This document shows, piece by piece, positions 33,158 to 44,788 of a stretch of DNA of 64,000 bases. Numbering within the stretch: position 1 is the first letter of the stretch; each line of letters starts with the position of its first letter. The position numbers and the translations under genes are program-made. The stretch is from contig DASPNP010000031.1 in the NCBI GenBank assembly GCA_035626475.1, forward strand, positions 1-64,000. Reading direction: 5' to 3'. Source of the stretch: DASPKT01 sp035626475 (lineage in GTDB: Bacteria; Pseudomonadota; Alphaproteobacteria; Azospirillales; Azospirillaceae). The notes below the pieces were generated by a model. That model did no database searches. It was not told where the DNA came from and worked only from the letters and a program-made list of their open reading frames with translations.

Positions 33158-34954
33158 TCAGCAGGCGCCGCCGGCGGGCGCGGCGTCGTCGATCTGCAGC
33201 TGCACCCCGTCATTGCCGTTCCAGGTGTCCGGGCGCAGCGTCCCGGCCAGATGCAGCGGCGCGCCGCCTGTCCGCAGCAGCGCCGGGCCCAGCGGCCCCT
33301 CCATGCAGCGGAAGGCGATGGCCTTCAGCTTGGCCCCGTCCGACCCGGTGAGGATGAGGCGCACATGCGCCTCCTTCAGCACGTCGGCCCGCACCACCCG
33401 CACGTCCGATACGGCGAAGCGGGGCTCGGCATTGCCGGCGCCGAAGGGCCCGAGCCGCTCCAGCTGGCGGATCAGGTCCGACGTGGCGCCGCGGCAGGCG
33501 ACCGTGCCGTCCAGGTGCAGTGTCGGCACCAGGGGTCCGTGGATCGCCAGCTGGGCCGAGATGCGCTCGGCCAGGAAGGCCTCCAGCTCGCCCAGCCGCG
33601 GCTCCTGCACGGTGAAGCCAGCCGCCATGGCGTGGCCGCCGCCGGCCGCGAGGATGCCTTGCTGGCGGGCCGCGATGACGGCGGCGCCGAGATCCACGCC
33701 GCGCACCGACCGGCCCGAGGCCTTGCCGATGCCGCCGTCCAGCGCCACGACGCAGGCCGGGCGGGAATAGCGCTCCTTCAGCCGGGCGGCGGCGATGCCG
33801 ATGACGCCGGGATGCCACCCCTCCCCCGCCACGAAGACCAGGTCCTCCGACAGCGACGGGGTGGTGCCCAGCTTCTCCAGCGCCTCGTCCAGCACCGTGG
33901 CCTCGATGGCGCGCCGCTCGGCGTTCAGCTCGTGCAGCTGCCGGGCGATATCGGCGGCCTCGTGCGGGTCGTCGGTGGCGAGGATTCGGGCGCCCAGGTC
34001 CGAGCGCCCCACCCGGCCGCCGGCATTCACGCGGGGGCCGAGGATATAGCCGACATGATAGGCGTCGATCCGCTCCTTCACGCCGCCCACGTCGGCCAGG
34101 GCGGCGATGCCCGGATTGGCCCGGCGCCCCATCACCTTCAGCCCCTGGCAGACCAGCGCCCGGTTCAGCCCGGTCAGCGAGACGACGTCGCAGACGGTGC
34201 CCAGCGCCACCAGGTCCAGCCAACCCATCAGGTCCGGCTCGGGCCGCCGCTCGTACCAGCCGGCCCGGCGCAGCGCGCGGTTGGTCGCCACCGCCAGCAG
34301 GAAGCAGACGCCGACGGCGGCGAGGTTGCCCAGCGCCTTGGTGTTCGGGTCGTCGATGCGGTTGGGGTTCACCAGCGCGTGGGCGCGCGGCAGGCGCGGC
34401 TCGGCGGCGTGGTGGTCCACCACCAGCACCTCCAGCCCGGCCTCGGCGGCGGCGTCCAGCGGGTCGAAGGCGGTGATGCCGCAATCGACCGTGATCACCA
34501 GCTGCGCGCCCCGCTCCTTCAGCCGCAGCAGCGCCGGCGCGTTCGGGCCGTAGCCCTCCAGCAGCCGGTCGGGGATGTGGATCAGCGGGTCGGTGCCGAC
34601 GGCGCGCAGGAAGCGGGTCAGCAGCGCCGTGGAGGTGGCGCCGTCCACGTCGTAGTCGCCGAAGATGGCGACGCGCTCGCCCTTCATGACGGCGCGGGCC
34701 AGCCGCTCCGCCGCCCCGTCCATGTCGCGCAGGACCGAGGGGTCGGGCAGCAGGGCCTTCAGAGTCGGCGTCAGGAAGCGGTCGGCCTCGTCGAGGGCGA
34801 TGCCGCGCGCGGCCAGGATGCGGCCGACGATCTCCGGCAGCCCGCGGCTCTGGGCATGCGCCAGCGCCAGCCGCTCGTCCGCGGGGCGCGCCAGCCAGCG
34901 CTTGCCCGTGTAGGACCGCGCCACGCCCAGGAAGGCCGGACTCTCCGTGACCAT
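33158..34954 (-). CDS. recJ: Single-stranded-DNA-specific exonuclease RecJ
   Basis: RecJ is the 5'-3' single-strand exonuclease acting with RecQ/RecFOR and in mismatch and base-excision repair. The 598-residue protein has the DHH-family motifs: FGDYDVDGATST (motif I), ITVDCGI, VDHHAAEP (DHH motif), and the DHHA1 loop GGGHAMAAGF, followed by an OB-fold. The ATG giving MVTESPAFLG is chosen; the open frame continues upstream through a family-1 repeat (translating as WLQPLGPGFRRG), which is not part of the protein. Order aminotransferase-hom-glpX-recJ is conserved in related alphaproteobacteria. Confidence 0.95.
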   Translation of the reverse strand: MVTESPAFLGVARSYTGKRWLARPADERLALAHAQSRGLPEIVGRILAARGIALDEADRFLTPTLKALLPDPSVLRDMDGAAERLARAVMKGERVAIFGDYDVDGATSTALLTRFLRAVGTDPLIHIPDRLLEGYGPNAPALLRLKERGAQLVITVDCGITAFDPLDAAAEAGLEVLVVDHHAAEPRLPRAHALVNPNRIDDPNTKALGNLAAVGVCFLLAVATNRALRRAGWYERRPEPDLMGWLDLVALGTVCDVVSLTGLNRALVCQGLKVMGRRANPGIAALADVGGVKERIDAYHVGYILGPRVNAGGRVGRSDLGARILATDDPHEAADIARQLHELNAERRAIEATVLDEALEKLGTTPSLSEDLVFVAGEGWHPGVIGIAAARLKERYSRPACVVALDGGIGKASGRSVRGVDLGAAVIAARQQGILAAGGGHAMAAGFTVQEPRLGELEAFLAERISAQLAIHGPLVPTLHLDGTVACRGATSDLIRQLERLGPFGAGNAEPRFAVSDVRVVRADVLKEAHVRLILTGSDGAKLKAIAFRCMEGPLGPALLRTGGAPLHLAGTLRPDTWNGNDGVQLQIDDAAPAGGAC

Positions 34955-35013
34955 ATCGACCCGTGCCTCCTCATACGCCGGCAAGCCTGTCCACCGGCAC
35001 TCATACCCCAATC

Positions 35014-35167
35014 CGTCACCCCGGCGGAAGCCGGGGCCCAGGGGTTGCAGCCATGTGCCACCGATGCCGCACTCCCGCCGCAAACGGAACGGCCCGCCCC
35101 ATCCCCGGCTAGGGACGGAACGGGCCGCTCTGCAACCCCTGGGTCCCGGCTTGCGCCGGGATGACGG
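35014..35167. repeat. Paired REP-type element (family 1) between glpX and recJ
   Basis: Arms CCCCGGCGGAAGCCGGGG (35014-35050) and CCCGGCTTGCGCCGGGATGA (35130-35167) in inverted orientation flank about 80 bp. It lies in the 278-nt gap, so recJ either reads through it or has its own promoter downstream. Confidence 0.8.
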
Positions 35168-35232
35168 TGGAGAGGTTCGGACCCTAGTGCATCACCTCCT
35201 TCAAGGGGAGTGACGTTTCGGGGCCGCCAGGA

Positions 35233-36270
35233 TCACTCCGCGCCGGGAATGCCGGGGATGATCCCCTTCTTGGTGCGGAAGTTGTGGTGCGCCTCGACAT
35301 AACGGACGGTGCCGCTCTTGGAGCGCATGATGACCGAGTGCGTGACGGCGCCGCCGGGGAAGCGGCGGACGCCGCGGAGCATGGTGCCGGTGGTGACGCC
35401 GGTGGCGGCGAACATGACGTTGCCGCTGGCGAGGTCCATCAGCCCGTACTTGCGGTCCAGGTCGGTGACGCCCCAGCGCTTGGCGCGGCCGCGCTCGTCG
35501 TCGTTGCGGAACAGCAGACGGCCCTGCATCTGGCCGCCGATGCAGCGCAGCGCCGCGGCCGCCAGCACGCCTTCCGGCGCGCCGCCCGAGCCCATGTACA
35601 GGTCGATGCCGCTCTCGGGCTGCGAGGTGGCGATGACGCCCGACACGTCGCCGTCGGAGATCAGCATGATGCGGGCGCCGGCCTCGCGCACCCGGGCGAT
35701 CAGCTCGGCATGGCGCGGCCGGTCCAGGATGCAGACCACCAGCTCGGAGATGTCGGCGCCCTTGGCCCGGGCGAGATTCTTCAGGTTGGTCTCGACCTTC
35801 TCGTCCAGGTCGACCACGCCCTCCGGCAGCCCGCCGCCCACCGCGATCTTGTCCATGTAGACGTCGGGCGCGTTCAGGAAGCCGCCGGCCTCCGCCATGG
35901 CCACGACCGCCAGCGCGTTCGGGCCGCCCTTGGCGGTGATGGTGGTGCCCTCCAGCGGATCCAGCGCGATGTCGATCTTCGGGCCGTGGCCCGAGCCGAC
36001 CTTCTCGCCGATATAGAGCATCGGCGCCTCGTCGCGCTCGCCCTCGCCGATCACGACGGTGCCGTCGATGTTCAGGCTGTTCAGCGCCTTGCGCATGGCG
36101 TCGACGGCGGCTTGGTCGGCGGCCTTCTCGTCGCCGCGGCCCATCAGCAGCGAGGCGGACAGGGCGGCGGCCTCGGTGACGCGCACGGCCTCAAGCGCCA
36201 GGTTGCGGTCCATCACCAGCGAGATGTCGCCGCTGACCTCGTCGGGGACGGCGTTGGTATTGGTGTTCAT
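35233..36270 (-). CDS. glpX: Class II fructose-1,6-bisphosphatase GlpX
   Basis: It hydrolyses fructose-1,6-bisphosphate to fructose-6-phosphate (gluconeogenesis). The 345-residue protein has the class II signatures VIGEGERDEAPML, DIALDPLEGTT (metal-binding DPLEGT), MGSGGAPEGVLAAAAL and ATGVTTGTMLRG. The ATG giving MNTNTNAVPD is preferred since GGGAG precedes it by 5 nt; a GTG two codons upstream sits too close to that site. Spacing to the upstream hom gene is 41 nt, so the two are probably co-transcribed. Confidence 0.96.
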   Translation of the reverse strand: MNTNTNAVPDEVSGDISLVMDRNLALEAVRVTEAAALSASLLMGRGDEKAADQAAVDAMRKALNSLNIDGTVVIGEGERDEAPMLYIGEKVGSGHGPKIDIALDPLEGTTITAKGGPNALAVVAMAEAGGFLNAPDVYMDKIAVGGGLPEGVVDLDEKVETNLKNLARAKGADISELVVCILDRPRHAELIARVREAGARIMLISDGDVSGVIATSQPESGIDLYMGSGGAPEGVLAAAALRCIGGQMQGRLLFRNDDERGRAKRWGVTDLDRKYGLMDLASGNVMFAATGVTTGTMLRGVRRFPGGAVTHSVIMRSKSGTVRYVEAHHNFRTKKGIIPGIPGAE

Positions 36271-36311
36271 TTTCACTCCCTAGATTCGGCCGCCCGTTCG
36301 TGCGGGCGCCG

Positions 36312-37604
36312 TCAGTAATCCTCGATCCTGATCATCCGGGGCGGCTCCAGGACGGCGTCCAGCTCCCCGATGACCTGGAGGGCGCGCTGCATGTGCGCCT
36401 CCTCCGTGTCGTGGGTGGTCAATACCACCGGAACGGCCTCGCCGGGAGCCCTGCCGCGCTGCAGGAACGCCTCCATGGAGACGTTGTTGTCCCGCAGCGC
36501 CGCGGCCACGTCGGCGATGACGCCCGGCCGGTCGACCACCATCAGGCGGACGTAGTAGCGTCCCCGCCGCTCCGCCAGCGACGCCGCGACGAGGGGCTCC
36601 AACCTGTCGGCGGGCACCGCGAAGGTCGGCGTCGACCGGCCGCGCGCGATGTCCACCAGGTCGGCGACCACGGCCGAGGCCGTGGGACCGCCCCCCGCCC
36701 CGCGCCCGACCAGCACCACCTTGTCGACGAAGTCGCCGTCGGCCACCACCGCGTTGAAGACGCCGTCGGTGGCCGCGATGGGGGAACCGATCGGCACCAT
36801 GCAAGGATGCACCCGCTGCTCGATGCCGTGGTCGGTGCGACGGGCGATGCCGAGCAGCTTGATGCGGTACCCCAACTCGCCCGCATAGTCGATATCGAGC
36901 GAGGAGACGTGCCGGATGCCCTCGATGTGCAGCGCCTTGAAGTCCGGCTGGACGCCGAAGGCCACGGCCGTCAGCACCGCCAGCTTGTGCGCCGCGTCGA
37001 CGCCGTCGATGTCGAAGCTGGGGTCGGCCTCGGCATAGCCCAGGCGCTGCGCGTCGGCCAGAACCTCGGAGAATTCGCGGCCGGTCGTCCGCATCTCCGT
37101 CAAAATGTAGTTGCAGGTGCCGTTGAGGATGCCGTGCACCTCGCGGATGCGGTTGGCCGCCAACCCCTCGCGCAGGCCCTTGATGACCGGAATGCCGCCG
37201 GCGACCGCCGCCTCGAAGGCGAGCGTCAGGCCGCGGCTCTCCGCCATCTGCGCCAGCCGGCCGCCGTGATGGGCCAGCAGCGCCTTGTTGGCGGTGACGA
37301 CGTGGCGCCGGTTCTCCAGCGCCGTCTCCACCACCGCCTTGGCGATGCCGTCGGAGCCGCCGATCAGCTCCAGCACCACGTCGATCTCGGGATCGGCCGC
37401 CATGAGCGCGGCGTCCTGGTACCAGCGCACCGCCGACAGGTCGACGCCGCGGTCGCGGCGCTGCTCGCGCGCGCTCACCGCCGTGACGACGATGCGGCGG
37501 CCGGTGCGCTGCTCCAGCAGGTCGGCCTGCGCCTGCAGGATCTTCAGGACGCCGGCACCGACGGTGCCGAGGCCGGCGACGGCCACCTTCAAGGGCTGGC
37601 TCAT
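36312..37604 (-). CDS. hom: Homoserine dehydrogenase
   Basis: It reduces aspartate-semialdehyde to homoserine in threonine/methionine biosynthesis. The 430-residue protein has the N-terminal GLGTVGAGVLK dinucleotide-binding loop, VVTANKALLAHHG, the catalytic-domain signature GILNGTCNYIL and a C-terminal ACT domain (YVRLMVVDRPGVIADVAAAL) for feedback regulation, typically by threonine. It begins 31 nt after the aminotransferase gene and 41 nt before glpX. metY at 50374-51660 supplies a later methionine step. Confidence 0.96.
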   Translation of the reverse strand: MSQPLKVAVAGLGTVGAGVLKILQAQADLLEQRTGRRIVVTAVSAREQRRDRGVDLSAVRWYQDAALMAADPEIDVVLELIGGSDGIAKAVVETALENRRHVVTANKALLAHHGGRLAQMAESRGLTLAFEAAVAGGIPVIKGLREGLAANRIREVHGILNGTCNYILTEMRTTGREFSEVLADAQRLGYAEADPSFDIDGVDAAHKLAVLTAVAFGVQPDFKALHIEGIRHVSSLDIDYAGELGYRIKLLGIARRTDHGIEQRVHPCMVPIGSPIAATDGVFNAVVADGDFVDKVVLVGRGAGGGPTASAVVADLVDIARGRSTPTFAVPADRLEPLVAASLAERRGRYYVRLMVVDRPGVIADVAAALRDNNVSMEAFLQRGRAPGEAVPVVLTTHDTEEAHMQRALQVIGELDAVLEPPRMIRIEDY

Positions 37605-37635
37605 GCTCTTCTTTCCCTCTGATGCGGTCGGTTCG

Positions 37636-38859
37636 TCAGACGGCGGATGCCGTTTCGGCAGCCCCGTGCAGGTTGCCGTTGCGCTGCAGGAAGGCCTTGA
37701 TGTTGCGGCAGGCCTGTCGGATGCGCTGGGTGTTCTCCACCAGCCCGAAGCGGACATGGCCGTCGCCGTATTCGCCGAAGCCGATGCCGGGGGAGACCGC
37801 GACCTCCGCCTCCTGGAGCAGCAGCTTGGCGAACTCCAGCGAGCCGAGATGGCGGAAGGGCTCGGGGATGCGGGCCCAGACGAACATGCTGGCGGCGGGC
37901 GCCGGCACGTCCCAGCCGGCCGACTGCAGCCCCTCGATCAGCGCGTCGCGGCGCTTCTTGTACAGGGTCCGCATCTCCTCGACGCAGTCCTGCGGGCCGT
38001 TCAGCGCGGCGGTCGCCGCCACCTGGATCGGCGTGAAGGCGCCATAGTCGACATAGGATTTGAACTTCGCCAGCGCGCCGATCAGCTTCTTCGAGCCGAC
38101 GCCGAAGCCCACGCGCCAGCCCGGCATGTTGTAGGTCTTGGACAGGCTGTTGAACTCGACCGTGATCGGCCGCGCCTCGGGGATCTGAAGCACCGACGGC
38201 GGCGGGTTGCCGTCGAAATAGATCTCGGCGTAGGCGATGTCCGACAGGATGTAGATGCCGTGGCGGAGGCAGAGGTCGACGATCGGCCGGTACCAGTCCA
38301 GCGAGACGGTCTGCCCCGTCGGGTTCGCGGGGAAGCTGACGATCAGCGCGGTGGGCTTCGGCACGCTGTGCTTGATCGCCCGCTCCAGCGCCGGGACGAA
38401 ATCGTCCAGCCCGTCCACCACGGGGATGTGGCGCAGCGCGGCGCCGGCCAGCATGAAGCCGAAGGGGTGGATGGGGTAGCTGGGGTTCGGCACCAGGATC
38501 ACGTCGCCGGGGCTGGTGATGGCGTTGGCGAGGTTCGCCAGCCCCTCCTTGGAGCCGATGGTGACGCAGATCTCCTGTTCCGGGTCGAGCTGCACCCCGA
38601 ATCGCCGGTCGTAATAGCCGGCGATGGCCTTGCGCAGCCCCGGGATGCCCTTGCTCATGGAGTAGCGGTGGGTACGGGGGTTGCGCACCGCCTCCACCAT
38701 CTTCTCGACGATGTGCGGCGGGGTCGGCTGGTCGGGATTGCCCATGCCCAGGTCGATGATGTCGATACCGGCGGCGCGGGCCTTGGCCTTCATGGCGTTC
38801 ACCTCGGCGAACACGTAGGGCGGCAGGCGCTTGATGCGCAGGAATTCGGCGTCGCTCAT
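37636..38859 (-). CDS. Class I aminotransferase (LL-DAP aminotransferase/AlaA-like)
   Basis: This 407-residue PLP-dependent fold-type I aminotransferase has the PLP Lys in FNSLSKTYNMPGWRVGF (about Lys241), the SFPANPTGQ Asn loop and the C-terminal VRFGLVEN substrate-carboxylate Arg. It starts MSDAEFLRIKRLPPYVFAEV, typical of the alphaproteobacterial group placed next to hom, often annotated as LL-diaminopimelate aminotransferase or alanine transaminase. The true amino-acid donor cannot be decided from sequence. It is the first gene of an aminotransferase-hom-glpX run. Confidence 0.92.
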   Translation of the reverse strand: MSDAEFLRIKRLPPYVFAEVNAMKAKARAAGIDIIDLGMGNPDQPTPPHIVEKMVEAVRNPRTHRYSMSKGIPGLRKAIAGYYDRRFGVQLDPEQEICVTIGSKEGLANLANAITSPGDVILVPNPSYPIHPFGFMLAGAALRHIPVVDGLDDFVPALERAIKHSVPKPTALIVSFPANPTGQTVSLDWYRPIVDLCLRHGIYILSDIAYAEIYFDGNPPPSVLQIPEARPITVEFNSLSKTYNMPGWRVGFGVGSKKLIGALAKFKSYVDYGAFTPIQVAATAALNGPQDCVEEMRTLYKKRRDALIEGLQSAGWDVPAPAASMFVWARIPEPFRHLGSLEFAKLLLQEAEVAVSPGIGFGEYGDGHVRFGLVENTQRIRQACRNIKAFLQRNGNLHGAAETASAV

Positions 38860-38968
38860 CTCTTTGGGCACTCTCGGGCCGGTCTGAAAAGGGGAAACAT
38901 ATCTACCGCAACGCCCCTCGTCCGCGACACAAATTTTCGCGGACACAGCCGTGCGGAAAGCTCCGGCC

Positions 38969-39406
38969 TCAGCTCCGGGGCGCGATCTCGCGCGGCACCG
39001 GCGGCGGCCCCTCGGGCACGGCGGGCATGCCGGGCTTCGGATTCACCGGCGCCGGCGCGGCCTGCCGGAGCGCCTCGGCCTGCTGCCCCGCGGCGGCGCG
39101 GTCGGCGGCCAGGGCGTCCATCTCGCGCTGCCGGTCCATCGGGTTCGGCAGGTCGGTGGGGCGCGGCGGCACCGTGGAGAGATGCGGATACTCGGCCTTG
39201 GTCTCCTCGATCCGGCGCACCGGACGCTGGCCGGTCAGCACCGCCTGCGGATCGGCGCCGGGCTGCGCGCCCTCGGCCGGCATCGGCCCGTCGGCGAAGA
39301 TCGGCTCCGGCAGGTCGACATTGGCGCAGGCGCCCAGGCCGGCCAGGGCGCCCAGGGCCAGCACCGCGCGCAGGCGCTTCGGCGAAATCGCGTCGATGAA
39401 AAACAT
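38969..39406 (-). CDS. Proline-rich lipoprotein, hypothetical
   Basis: This 145-residue envelope lipoprotein has a basic N-terminus (ISPKRLR), a hydrophobic segment and a lipobox GLGACANV with Cys near residue 26. The mature part is Pro/Ala rich and probably disordered (FADGPMPAEGAQPGADP; VPEGPPPVPREIAPRS). The ATG giving MFFIDAISPK gives the best signal peptide. It lies 109 nt upstream of the aminotransferase gene on the same strand and is divergent from phaC. No family recognised. Confidence 0.7.
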   Translation of the reverse strand: MFFIDAISPKRLRAVLALGALAGLGACANVDLPEPIFADGPMPAEGAQPGADPQAVLTGQRPVRRIEETKAEYPHLSTVPPRPTDLPNPMDRQREMDALAADRAAAGQQAEALRQAAPAPVNPKPGMPAVPEGPPPVPREIAPRS

Positions 39407-39528
39407 GGCCGGATCGTGTATCCAATAGGCCTCAGGAGCCGCAAGCATACCGGCCTCGATGCCGGTCGTGCCACAACAAGCAGCGGCCTGGCCCCAACGA
39501 TGGCCCGAATGGGTGGAGGAAGCGTACC

Positions 39529-41337
39529 ATGGCCGATGTGCAGACCCCGGACGTCAAGCTGCCGGACCCGGTTGAGATGTCCCACGCGATGGCGCGGATC
39601 GCCGAGCAGAGCCAGCGCCTCGTCAGCGATTTCGTCGCCCGCCAGACCAAGGACGGCGCCGCGCCGATGGCGCAGCCCGACCCGCTGAACCTGGGCTCCG
39701 CCTTCATGGAGATGACGGCGCGCATGATGGCCGACCCGGCCAAGGTCATGCAGGCCCAGCTGAACCTCTGGCAGGACTACATGACGCTCTGGCAGCGCAC
39801 GACGCAGCGCCTGCTGGGCCAGGAAGCCGAGCCGGTCGTGGCGCCCGCGCGCGAGGACAAGCGCTTCAAGGACGCCGCCTGGAACGAGAACACCGTCTTC
39901 GACTACATCAAGCAGTCCTATCTGCTGGCCGCGCGCTACATGCAGTCGAGCGTGCGCGGGGTCGAAGGGCTGGACGCCAAGACCGCCCGCAAGCTGGACT
40001 TCTACACCCGCCAGTTCATCGACGCGATGGCGCCCAGCAACTTCGTGCTGACCAACCCCGAGGTGCTGCGCACCACGCTGGAGACGGGCGGCGAGAATCT
40101 GGTCAAGGGGCTGGAGAACCTGCTGGGCGACCTGGAGCGCGGCAAGGGGCAGCTCGCCATCTCCATGACCGACTACCAGAAGTTCAAGGTCGGCGAGAAC
40201 ATCGCGGTCACGCCGGGCAAGGTCGTCTACCAGAACGACCTGATGCAGCTGATCCAGTACAGCCCCACCACCGAGACGGTGGCGCGGCGCCCGCTGCTGA
40301 TCATCCCGCCCTGGATCAACAAGTTCTACATCCTGGACCTGCGGCCGCAGAACTCGCTGGTGAAGTGGCTGGTGGACCAGGGCAACACCGTCTTCATCGT
40401 CTCCTGGGTGAACCCCACGGGCGAGCTGATGAACAAGCAGTTCGAGGACTACATGGTGGAGGGGCCGCTGGCCGCCTTCGACGCCATGGAGCAGGCCACG
40501 GGCGAGCGCGAGTTCAACGTCATCGGCTACTGCATCGGCGGCACGCTGCTGGCGAGTACGCTGGCCTACATGGCCGCGCACGGCGACGACCGCGTGAAGT
40601 CGGCCATGTACCTGGTCACCATGACCGACTTCACCGACGCCGGCGAACTCAGCGTCTTCATCGACGAGGACCAGATCCAGGCGCTGGAGGCCAAGATGGC
40701 CAACCAGGGCTATCTGGACGGCCAGTCCATGGCGACCACCTTCAACATGCTGCGCGCCAACGACCTGATCTGGTCGTTCGTCGTGAACAACTACCTGCTG
40801 GGCAAGGACCCGTTCCCGTTCGACCTGCTGTACTGGAACTCCGACGCCACCCGCATGCCGGCGGCGATGCACAGCTTCTACCTGCGCAACATGTACCAGA
40901 AGAACCTGCTGGTGCAGCCGGGCGGCGTCACGCTGAAGGACACGCCGATCGACCTGCGCAAGATCGAGGTGCCGACCTTCATGCTGTCCACGCGCGAGGA
41001 CCACATCACGCCGTGGAAGAGCACCTACGCCGCGACCCAGCTCTATGGCGGCCAAGTGAAGTTCGTGCTGGCGGCCTCGGGCCACATCGCCGGCGTGGTG
41101 AACCCGCCGGCGGCCGAGAAGTACAGCCACTTCCTGAATCCGAAGCTGCCCAAGGACCCGGAGGAGTGGCTGGCCGGCGCCAAGCAGATCCCCGGCAGCT
41201 GGTGGCCGGAATACCAGAAGTGGCTGGCCAAGTACGCCGGCGGCAAGGTCCCCGCCCGCGTGCCCGGCGAAGGCAAGCTGAAGGCCATCGAGGCCGCGCC
41301 AGGGAGCTATGTGAAGGTGCTGACGGTCCAGGGGTGA
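39529..41337 (+). CDS. phaC: Class I poly(3-hydroxyalkanoate) synthase PhaC
   Basis: PhaC polymerises (R)-3-hydroxyacyl-CoA into PHA on granules. The 602-residue length fits class I enzymes. The lipase-like box GYCIGG holds the nucleophile Cys335; the catalytic Asp and His lie in LSTREDHITPW and ASGHIAGVVNPP. IIPPWINKFYILDL is another family hallmark. It is monocistronic with a strong terminator. The phasin gene at 2766-3302 is the other PHA-granule gene in this window; no phaA or phaB is present here. Confidence 0.97.
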   Translation: MADVQTPDVKLPDPVEMSHAMARIAEQSQRLVSDFVARQTKDGAAPMAQPDPLNLGSAFMEMTARMMADPAKVMQAQLNLWQDYMTLWQRTTQRLLGQEAEPVVAPAREDKRFKDAAWNENTVFDYIKQSYLLAARYMQSSVRGVEGLDAKTARKLDFYTRQFIDAMAPSNFVLTNPEVLRTTLETGGENLVKGLENLLGDLERGKGQLAISMTDYQKFKVGENIAVTPGKVVYQNDLMQLIQYSPTTETVARRPLLIIPPWINKFYILDLRPQNSLVKWLVDQGNTVFIVSWVNPTGELMNKQFEDYMVEGPLAAFDAMEQATGEREFNVIGYCIGGTLLASTLAYMAAHGDDRVKSAMYLVTMTDFTDAGELSVFIDEDQIQALEAKMANQGYLDGQSMATTFNMLRANDLIWSFVVNNYLLGKDPFPFDLLYWNSDATRMPAAMHSFYLRNMYQKNLLVQPGGVTLKDTPIDLRKIEVPTFMLSTREDHITPWKSTYAATQLYGGQVKFVLAASGHIAGVVNPPAAEKYSHFLNPKLPKDPEEWLAGAKQIPGSWWPEYQKWLAKYAGGKVPARVPGEGKLKAIEAAPGSYVKVLTVQG

Positions 41338-41363
41338 GGAGCGAGTTCACCGCTCCTTGCTGC

Positions 41364-41392
41364 CGTCATCCCCGCGGAGGCGGGGACCCAGG
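41364..41392. repeat. Solitary degenerate REP-type arm
   Basis: CGTCATCCCCGCGGAGGCGG GGACCCAGG resembles a single family-1 arm (hairpin with CCCGC/GCGGG) without an inverted partner. It lies between the phaC stop and its terminator. Confidence 0.55.
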
Positions 41393-41420
41393 TAATGAGC
41401 ATGGTATCGGCATCTGAAAA

Positions 41421-41452
41421 GGGCGCCAGCGGTGACGTTGGCGCCCTTTTTT
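41421..41452 (+). terminator. Rho-independent terminator of phaC
   Basis: GGGCGCCA-loop-TTGGCGCCC followed by TTTTTTC: a GC-rich stem and six T residues, 83 nt past the phaC stop. Confidence 0.92.
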
Positions 41453-41533
41453 CATGCCGACTGTACGATCATTCCCGGCCGCCCTGCTCCAGCGGGCCTG
41501 CCGGGAGCAGCATCCGACCAGGATGAAGCTCCC

Positions 41534-42484
41534 CTAAGCCAGCTTCCGCTTCAGCCATGTCCCCACCCTCTCCATGCCCTGCCGCGCCACGCCCAGCGCG
41601 GCGGGGAAGGACAGGAAGGCGTGGATCGTGCCATCGAAGCAGACATGCTCGACCGGAACGCCGGCGGCGCTCAGCTTCTCCGCATAGAAGCGCCCCTCGT
41701 CACGCAGCGGGTCGTAGCCCGCCGTGATGACGAGCGCGTCGGCGAGCCCGGCGAACTCCTCCGCCAGCAGGGGCGAGACCAGCGGGTCGCGCGCCGCCTC
41801 CGGCCGGTCGCCCAGCCATTGCCGTCCCGCCCAGGCGATCGCCTCGCCGGACAGGAAATACTCGCCGCCGCCATTCTCCGCCCGCGACGGCAGCGCCTCC
41901 TCACCGGCCAGCGCCAGCACCGGATAGAGCAGCAGCTGCGCCGCCGGCCTGGGCCCGCCCCGGTCGCGCGCCAGCCGGCAGATCGAGGCCGCCAGCGTAC
42001 CGCCGGCGCTGTCCCCCGCCACGGCGATGCGCGCGGGGTCGACTCCCAGTTGCCGGGCATTCTCCGCGATCCAGCAGAGCGCGGCGTAGCCGTCCTCCAG
42101 CCCCGCCGGATAGCGATGCTCCGGTGCCAGCCGGTAGTCCAGCGACAGCACCAGCATGTCGCTCTCGCGGCAAAGGCTGCGGCAGAAGCTGTCGTAGCAG
42201 CCGAGATCGCCGAGCGTCCATCCGCCGCCATGCAGGAACAGAACGAGCGGCAGTTCCGGCGCGGCCTGCCCCCGGGGGCGGTAGAGGCGGTAGCCGAGCG
42301 GCCCGCCGGGCCCGGGCATGGCGCCCTCCTCCACCATGCCGACGGACGGCGGCGGCCCGCCCAACTGGGTGAAGAGCGCGCTGAGGCCGGCGCGGATGTC
42401 GGCCACCGACTGGCTGTCGATGGGCGCTCCCGGGCTCTCGTTGAAGGTCCGGAGCAGCGCCGCCGTGTCCTGGTCCAAGGGCAT
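41534..42484 (-). CDS. Alpha/beta hydrolase of the hormone-sensitive-lipase family
   Basis: This 316-residue esterase/lipase has the oxyanion-hole motif HGGGW (about residues 85-89) and nucleophile elbow GDSAGG (Ser159), with Asp in YDPLRDEG and His in DGTIHAF completing the triad. HSL-family enzymes hydrolyse short-chain esters and similar substrates. There is no signal peptide, so it acts in the cytoplasm. It lies 12 nt downstream of the TonB-dependent receptor gene, suggesting use of an imported ester-containing substrate (inference). Confidence 0.9.
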   Translation of the reverse strand: MPLDQDTAALLRTFNESPGAPIDSQSVADIRAGLSALFTQLGGPPPSVGMVEEGAMPGPGGPLGYRLYRPRGQAAPELPLVLFLHGGGWTLGDLGCYDSFCRSLCRESDMLVLSLDYRLAPEHRYPAGLEDGYAALCWIAENARQLGVDPARIAVAGDSAGGTLAASICRLARDRGGPRPAAQLLLYPVLALAGEEALPSRAENGGGEYFLSGEAIAWAGRQWLGDRPEAARDPLVSPLLAEEFAGLADALVITAGYDPLRDEGRFYAEKLSAAGVPVEHVCFDGTIHAFLSFPAALGVARQGMERVGTWLKRKLA

Positions 42485-42496
42485 GCCGCGTCCCCC

Positions 42497-44662
<2,166 letters not shown>

Positions 44663-44788
44663 TGGATCTATCCCCCTGTCGCGGCGGATGTCGCGCCGCC
44701 TTTCTTGTCGGGGACAGGGAAGCAGGACTAGGCGGAAAGATATAGGGAAGAGACCCCGGCAATGATTGCCGCAGATTCTGCGGCCATC

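Noticed and set aside
34955..35083. N-terminal extension of RecJ
   Set aside because: It translates a family-1 repeat (WLQPLGPGFRRG); RecJ starts at the downstream ATG.
39235..41130. Long minus-strand frame opposite phaC
   Set aside because: It is a shadow of phaC, whose catalytic box and family motifs are intact on the plus strand.
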